Assembly: GCA_943368345.1 (NCBI GenBank) | Contig: CALRKY020000011.1 | Location: forward strand, 1-64,000 | Source: JADCGM01 sp943368345 | Lineage (GTDB): Bacteria > Pseudomonadota > Alphaproteobacteria > Sphingomonadales > Sphingomonadaceae | DNA: 64,000 nt | Reading direction: 5' to 3' | Shown: one piece after another, positions 60,014 through 64,000 of the stretch | Position numbering within the stretch: the stretch's first letter is position 1 | Layout of the letters: the number at the start of each line of letters is the position of its first letter | Notes under the pieces: generated by a model | Told to the model about the DNA's origin: nothing | Database searches by the model: none | Seen by the model: only the letters and a program-made list of their open reading frames with translations | Position numbers and translations under genes: made by a program

Positions 60014-61141
60014 TTAGGTGACCTTCAACCGCTCATATCGCCGCAGATGGTGATCGACCGAGCCGAACTGGCCTTCGATCATCGTGGCGCGTTTGAAATA
60101 ATGGCCGACCGCCAGCTCGTCGGTCATGCCCATGCCGCCGTGGATCTGGATGGCAGACTGGCCGACGAATTTGCAGGCCTTGCCGACGCGGGATTTGGCG
60201 GCTGACACGGCGGCCATGCGCTCTGCTGGGTCGGCATCGAGGTGAAGGGTCGCCATCAGGGTCATGCTGACCGACTGTTCAACCTCAAGGAACATGTCGA
60301 CCATCCGGTGCTGGAGGACCTGAAATTCCGAAATCGCCTTGCCGAACTGCTTGCGCTGTTTGGCATAGTCCATTGTCTGGGCGTGGATTTGCCGGGTGAT
60401 ACCGACGGCTTCCGAGCAAATGGCAGTGGTTGCTTCGTCGATGATCTGTTCGATCAGCGGCAGCGCGCCGCCTTCGGCCCCAACCAGTGCGTCGCTGGGG
60501 ATGCTGGCGTTATCAAAGGTAATTTCCGATGCACGCCCACCGTCGATGGTCGGATAATCGCGGGTTGAAACGCCGCTGGTTGCCTTGTCGATCAGGAACA
60601 GCGACACGCCGCCTGCCTCGGTCTGGCTGCCACCGGTGCGGGCAGTGACCAGCAGATGGGTGGCAAATGGTGCGTCGCGGACGACAGCCTTGTGCCCGTT
60701 CAGGACATAGCCGCTGCCCGATTTGGTCGCGGTGGTTTTCAGATTGGCCCAGTCATAGCGGCCCTGTGGTTCGGCATAGGCAAAGGCGATGATCACCTCT
60801 CCGGCGATGATGCCGCCAATCACATCGTCGCGCCCGCCGCTGTGTTTCAGGGCGCCGCCGCCGATCACCACGGTGGACAGATAGGGTTCAAGCACCAGCT
60901 TGCTGCCGAGTTCCTCCATCACAATCATATTGTCGACCACGCCGCCGCCAAGGCCGCCCTGACTTTCCGAAAAGGATGCGCCGAGGATGCCGAGTTCTTC
61001 GGCAAAGGCCTTCCACGTATCCGCCGACCAGCCGTCCTTGAGGCTGATCTTCATGCGGGTGTCATGGTCGTAGCGGTCCAGCAGGTAACGCTGCAACGTG
61101 TCGCGCAGCATGGTCTGGGTGTCGTTGAGGCTGAAGTCCAT
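60014..61141 (-). CDS. Acyl-CoA dehydrogenase, small subunit of a two-gene type
   Basis: A 375-residue FAD enzyme with the acyl-CoA dehydrogenase layout: an N-terminal helical domain (LRDTLQRYLLDRYDHD), a beta domain (AFAYAEPQGRYDW, VLNGHKAVVRDA), and a C-terminal helical domain (QIHGGMGMTDELAVGHYFKR). It resembles the small partner of pimeloyl-CoA dehydrogenase-like pairs and lies beside a 402-residue partner on the same strand. A GC-rich repeat of about 125 bases separates them. It oxidises an acyl-CoA to the enoyl-CoA; chain type unknown. Confidence 0.9.
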   Translation of the reverse strand: MDFSLNDTQTMLRDTLQRYLLDRYDHDTRMKISLKDGWSADTWKAFAEELGILGASFSESQGGLGGGVVDNMIVMEELGSKLVLEPYLSTVVIGGGALKHSGGRDDVIGGIIAGEVIIAFAYAEPQGRYDWANLKTTATKSGSGYVLNGHKAVVRDAPFATHLLVTARTGGSQTEAGGVSLFLIDKATSGVSTRDYPTIDGGRASEITFDNASIPSDALVGAEGGALPLIEQIIDEATTAICSEAVGITRQIHAQTMDYAKQRKQFGKAISEFQVLQHRMVDMFLEVEQSVSMTLMATLHLDADPAERMAAVSAAKSRVGKACKFVGQSAIQIHGGMGMTDELAVGHYFKRATMIEGQFGSVDHHLRRYERLKVT

Positions 61142-61149
61142 TTCATCTC

Positions 61150-61274
61150 CTTTCCCCCTCCCCTTGAGGGAGAGGGGTGGCGCGAAGCGCCGGGGTGAGG
61201 GGGCTCGGGCACTGTCCCCTCACCCCGCTCGCTTGGCAGCGAGTCGCCCTCTCCCTCACGGGGAGAGGGGACTG
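61150..61274. repeat. GC-rich compound palindrome between the two acyl-CoA dehydrogenase genes
   Basis: Nearly the whole 134-base gap is made of nested inverted repeats: CCCCTCACCCCGC answers CGGGGTGAGGGGG, GGCGC-GAA-GCGCC and GCTCGC-TTGGCA-GCGAG form inner stems, and CCCTCTCCCTCACGGGGAGAGGG closes the end. The structure may lower expression of the downstream gene or protect mRNA. It looks like a dispersed extragenic repeat. Confidence 0.75.
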
Positions 61275-61275
61275 G

Positions 61276-62484
61276 TTAAAGTCCCAGCACCATCTTGGCG
61301 ATGATGTTGCGCTGGATTTCGTTCGACCCGCCGTAAATGCTGGTCTTGCGCATGTTGAGATAGCCGGTGGCGGCGCGCTCGGCATATTCGGGGACCATCG
61401 GCGGCATGTTGTCGCCTTCTTCCGGAAAGCCCCGGAAATAGGGCGCGCCATAATGGCTGACGGCCTCCAGCACCAATTCAGTGATCCGCTGCTGGATTTC
61501 GGTGCCCTTGATCTTGAGGAGCGAAGATTCCGGCCCCGGACCCTTGCCCGACGATTCCGACGCCAAGGTGCGGAGTTCGGTATATTCCAGCGCAGTCAGG
61601 TCAATCTCCAGCTCGGCGACCTTGCGCTTGAAGAACGGGTTGGCGAGCAGCGGCTGGCCCTCGTCCAATTCAGTTGCTGCAATGGCGCGGATGCGCTCGA
61701 TCCCACGCTTGGATCGGGCGACACCGGCAATACCGGTGCGTTCGTGCGCCAGCAGGAACTTGGCGCAGGTCCAGCCCTTGTTCTCGTGAAACACCCGGTT
61801 CTCAACCGGCACCTTGACGTTTTCCAACCAGACTTCGTTGACCTCATGCTCCCCGCCGAGCGTGATGATCGGGCGGACGGTCACACCGGGCGACTTCATG
61901 TCGATCAGCAGGAAGGAAATGCCCTCCTGCGCCTTCGCAGTCGGGTCGGTGCGGACCAGGAAAAAGCCCCAGTCGGCGTGCTGGGCGAGCGTCGTCCAGG
62001 TTTTCTGGCCATTGACCAGATAATAGTCCTTGCCGTCCTCGGTAATCCGCTCCGCCTTGGTGCGGACACTGGCTAGGTCAGATCCCGACCCCGGTTCCGA
62101 ATAGCCCTGACACCACCAGACATTGCCGGCGAGGATATCGGGAAGATGCTTCGCCTTCTGCTCCGGTGTTCCAAAGGTGTAGATGACCGGCGCGACCATG
62201 TTGATGCCAAACGGCAACGGCGGAATGGTATCGGCGCGGGCATTTTCCTCGGACCAGATGAAGCGCTGCACCGAGGTCCAGCCCGGGCCGCCATATTCAA
62301 CCGGCCAGGCGGGAGCCGACCAGCCCTTTTTGCCAAGGATTTTGTGCCAGGCGAGAAAATCTTCGCGCGACAGCTCGTCGCGGTCCATGTTCCCACCGGT
62401 CAGGTGCTGCGGGTAATTTTCGGCGATGAAGGCGCGAACCTCATCGCGGAACGCGATATCTTCAGCGCTGAACTGGACGTCCAT
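61276..62484 (-). CDS. Acyl-CoA dehydrogenase, large subunit of a two-gene type
   Basis: A 402-residue FAD enzyme of the kind annotated as pimeloyl-CoA dehydrogenase large subunit. The N-terminal part reads MDVQFSAEDIAFRDEVRAF and then GGPGWTSVQRFIWSEE. The FAD-binding stretch is CQGYSEPGSGSDLAS, with NGQKTWTTLAQHADW after it, and the C-terminus has TSIYGGSNEIQRNIIAKM. It probably works with the small-subunit gene just downstream on a dicarboxylyl- or branched acyl-CoA. It precedes the small-subunit gene in the operon. Confidence 0.92.
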   Translation of the reverse strand: MDVQFSAEDIAFRDEVRAFIAENYPQHLTGGNMDRDELSREDFLAWHKILGKKGWSAPAWPVEYGGPGWTSVQRFIWSEENARADTIPPLPFGINMVAPVIYTFGTPEQKAKHLPDILAGNVWWCQGYSEPGSGSDLASVRTKAERITEDGKDYYLVNGQKTWTTLAQHADWGFFLVRTDPTAKAQEGISFLLIDMKSPGVTVRPIITLGGEHEVNEVWLENVKVPVENRVFHENKGWTCAKFLLAHERTGIAGVARSKRGIERIRAIAATELDEGQPLLANPFFKRKVAELEIDLTALEYTELRTLASESSGKGPGPESSLLKIKGTEIQQRITELVLEAVSHYGAPYFRGFPEEGDNMPPMVPEYAERAATGYLNMRKTSIYGGSNEIQRNIIAKMVLGL

Positions 62485-62578
62485 GACGACCCTCCTTGTT
62501 AGACTGATTGCGGCCTAACACCGGGCTTGCAGCGCCTGCAAGGCACGAAAAGGGGAGGCTGTCGAACCCGCCAGTTGT

Positions 62579-64000
62579 TCAAACCGACAGAGTTGCGCGG
62601 GCCTGCGCCCCCAGATGCGCCAGCATTGCGGTGGTGACATTGGTGCTCCTGGCCCGCTTGATCGTCCCGGCCAGCCGTTCCACCCGACCTTGGTTGGCGG
62701 CCAGCCACGCCTGAACAGCGGCGACCGGCCCGGTCCCCGAAGCCGCGATCCGGCGGATGAGGTCGAGCCGCAAATGCTCGAAATCGCGCGTTAGTCCGGC
62801 AACCAGCAGCCGCTCCCACGGATCGGCTGGATGCATCTGGGCCGCAGTCCCCTTTGCCCAATCCAGCCCGAGCGCTTCGCCGAGCAGGGCATAGGCATCA
62901 ACCGCCTCCCGCTCCGCCGCGCCCAAATCGGCGGCGAGCCGGGCCACGCCGACGGCACCGTCCTGCGCCTCCAGCCGGACCAGCATTTTGGCGATATCGT
63001 CCGGCGCCCCATTTTTCGCCAGTGTCTGGGCAAAGCGTTCGATTTGGGCGCGCGGTTCGGGACGAAGGATCGCATCGATCTGGTCAGCAATCCGCGCGAT
63101 ACCAGCGTGCAGCCGGGCGATGACCGCAGACGGCGCGATCCCGGACTCATCGCCGCGCAGCAAATCGCCCATCTGGGTGCGCAGGCCTTCGATCGCGTGC
63201 CGGTGCAGATCGATCTGGACGGCGGCGGAGGCGGTGCTGGCGTCAATCGCCCGCCACAGGGTCCGCAGATCAAACAGTTCGCGCGCCGCGACAAAGGCCC
63301 CGGCAACCTGCGCCAGACTGGCCCCAAGCTCCTCCGCCAGTTCAAATGCCAGCGGGATACCGCCGCGATTGACAATCTGGTTGGCGAGTTTGGTGGCGAT
63401 CAGCTCCCGCCGCAGTCGGTGGCCGTCGATGCTGCCGACAAAGCGTTCAACCAGCGCATCGGGGAAGGCGGCATGCAGGTCGCCGATCAACACCGGATCA
63501 TCGACCAGGGCGGAGGCGACCAGTTCGTCCTTCAGCGCCATCTTGGTATAGGCGAGCAGCACCGCAAGTTCCGGACGCTCCAGTCCCTGGCCCGCCTGCA
63601 TCCGCTGGATCAGGACGTCATCCCCCGGCAACCCCTCAACCGCACGGTTGAGCCGACCGGCCGCCTCGAGGGTCTGGATCACCCGCAGCTGTGACGGCAG
63701 GGCACTGGCACCGCCTGCCTCCGCGACGGACAGCGCCTGCGTCTGCATGATGTTGTCGCGCAGCACCAGCCGCTCGACCTCGTCGGTCATTTCCACCAGC
63801 AGGGCGTTTCGCTCGTCGAGCGTCAACGGCGTCGCGGCGAGCGCAATCTTGATGTTGACCTCATTGTCGGACGTATCGACGCCCGCCGAATTGTCGATGA
63901 AATCGGTGTTGATCCGTCCGCCCCGACGGGCAAATTCAATGCGTCCTGCCTGGGTTGTGCCAAGATTGGCCCCCTCGCCAATCACCCGGACCCTGAGGTC
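62579..64000 (-). CDS. NAD-specific glutamate dehydrogenase (large, about 180-kDa type), 5' part outside window
   Basis: The visible C-terminal part (about 473 residues, still open at the right edge) has VIGEGANLGTTQAGR followed by GRINTDFIDNSAGVDTSDNEVNIKI. These two stretches are the conserved end of the catalytic domain of the very large NAD-dependent glutamate dehydrogenases. The C-terminal helical region (LLAYTKMALKDELVAS, FVGSIDGHRLRRELIATKLANQIVNRGG) also fits. It deaminates glutamate to 2-oxoglutarate. It is 94 bases upstream of the acyl-CoA dehydrogenase genes on the same strand. The start is not in the window. Confidence 0.9.
   Translation of the reverse strand, partial: DLRVRVIGEGANLGTTQAGRIEFARRGGRINTDFIDNSAGVDTSDNEVNIKIALAATPLTLDERNALLVEMTDEVERLVLRDNIMQTQALSVAEAGGASALPSQLRVIQTLEAAGRLNRAVEGLPGDDVLIQRMQAGQGLERPELAVLLAYTKMALKDELVASALVDDPVLIGDLHAAFPDALVERFVGSIDGHRLRRELIATKLANQIVNRGGIPLAFELAEELGASLAQVAGAFVAARELFDLRTLWRAIDASTASAAVQIDLHRHAIEGLRTQMGDLLRGDESGIAPSAVIARLHAGIARIADQIDAILRPEPRAQIERFAQTLAKNGAPDDIAKMLVRLEAQDGAVGVARLAADLGAAEREAVDAYALLGEALGLDWAKGTAAQMHPADPWERLLVAGLTRDFEHLRLDLIRRIAASGTGPVAAVQAWLAANQGRVERLAGTIKRARSTNVTTAMLAHLGAQARATLSV

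Overview
The window looks like a chromosomal segment of an alphaproteobacterium, most likely a sphingomonad. The basis is indirect: fairly high GC, an ffh-rpsP-rimM-trmD-rplS operon, an aceA gene beside a RamB/ScfR-type regulator, a TonB-dependent receptor, heteromeric acyl-CoA dehydrogenases, a large NAD-glutamate dehydrogenase and short GC-rich palindromic intergenic repeats. I cannot fix the genus from the sequence alone. No transposase, integrase, CRISPR array or rRNA was seen.

Region 1 (1-905) holds the 5' part of a membrane-anchored VOC-domain gene and a tRNA-Ala(GGC). Region 2 (906-29134) is a large polysaccharide locus. It contains a FlaA1/WbpM-type nucleotide-sugar dehydratase, a Wzz-like chain-length protein, an unrecognised secreted or anchored protein, an acyltransferase-3/SGNH protein and two methyltransferases. 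It also has a Wzy-like membrane protein, a DegT aminotransferase, an orphan two-subunit thiamine-diphosphate (ThDP) enzyme of E1alpha/E1beta type, an initiating sugar-phosphate transferase, two GT4 glycosyltransferases and a Wzx-like flippase. A compact minus-strand operon (wbpB-wbpD-wbpE-wzx-hisH-hisF-wbpG-GT4) is predicted to build and amidinate a 2,3-diamino uronic acid. The locus ends with a YjbE/YjbF/YjbH-like set linked to exopolysaccharide export. Parts of it are clearly AT-richer than the surroundings, which fits the mosaic history of surface-polysaccharide loci.

Region 3 (29135-33744) is the glyoxylate bypass: regulator-aceB on one strand, divergent aceA on the other, with matching operator candidates near both starts. 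Region 4 (33745-43446) has a long non-coding stretch, then a TonB receptor, a GntR/FCD regulator, a CaiB-type CoA-transferase, an isochorismatase-like amidohydrolase and hydantoinase A/B genes. An identical 10-bp palindrome lies upstream of two of these units. Region 5 (43687-50301) has a secreted cupin protein, MsrA, rlmB and the conserved translation operon ffh-rpsP-rimM-trmD-rplS. A complete VapBC toxin-antitoxin pair sits between rimM and trmD. Region 6 (50451-64000) has Kup, alanine dehydrogenase, an MFS transporter, an acyl-CoA synthetase, a flavin monooxygenase, a MarR/Acg-oxidoreductase pair, two acyl-CoA dehydrogenases and the 3' part of a large glutamate dehydrogenase gene.

The strongest candidates for something new are two. 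The first is the E1alpha/E1beta plus aminotransferase module in the polysaccharide operon, which has no E2 or E3 nearby and may build a branched or acylated sugar. The second is the toxin-antitoxin pair embedded in the rimM-trmD operon, whose toxin stop codon overlaps the trmD start codon.
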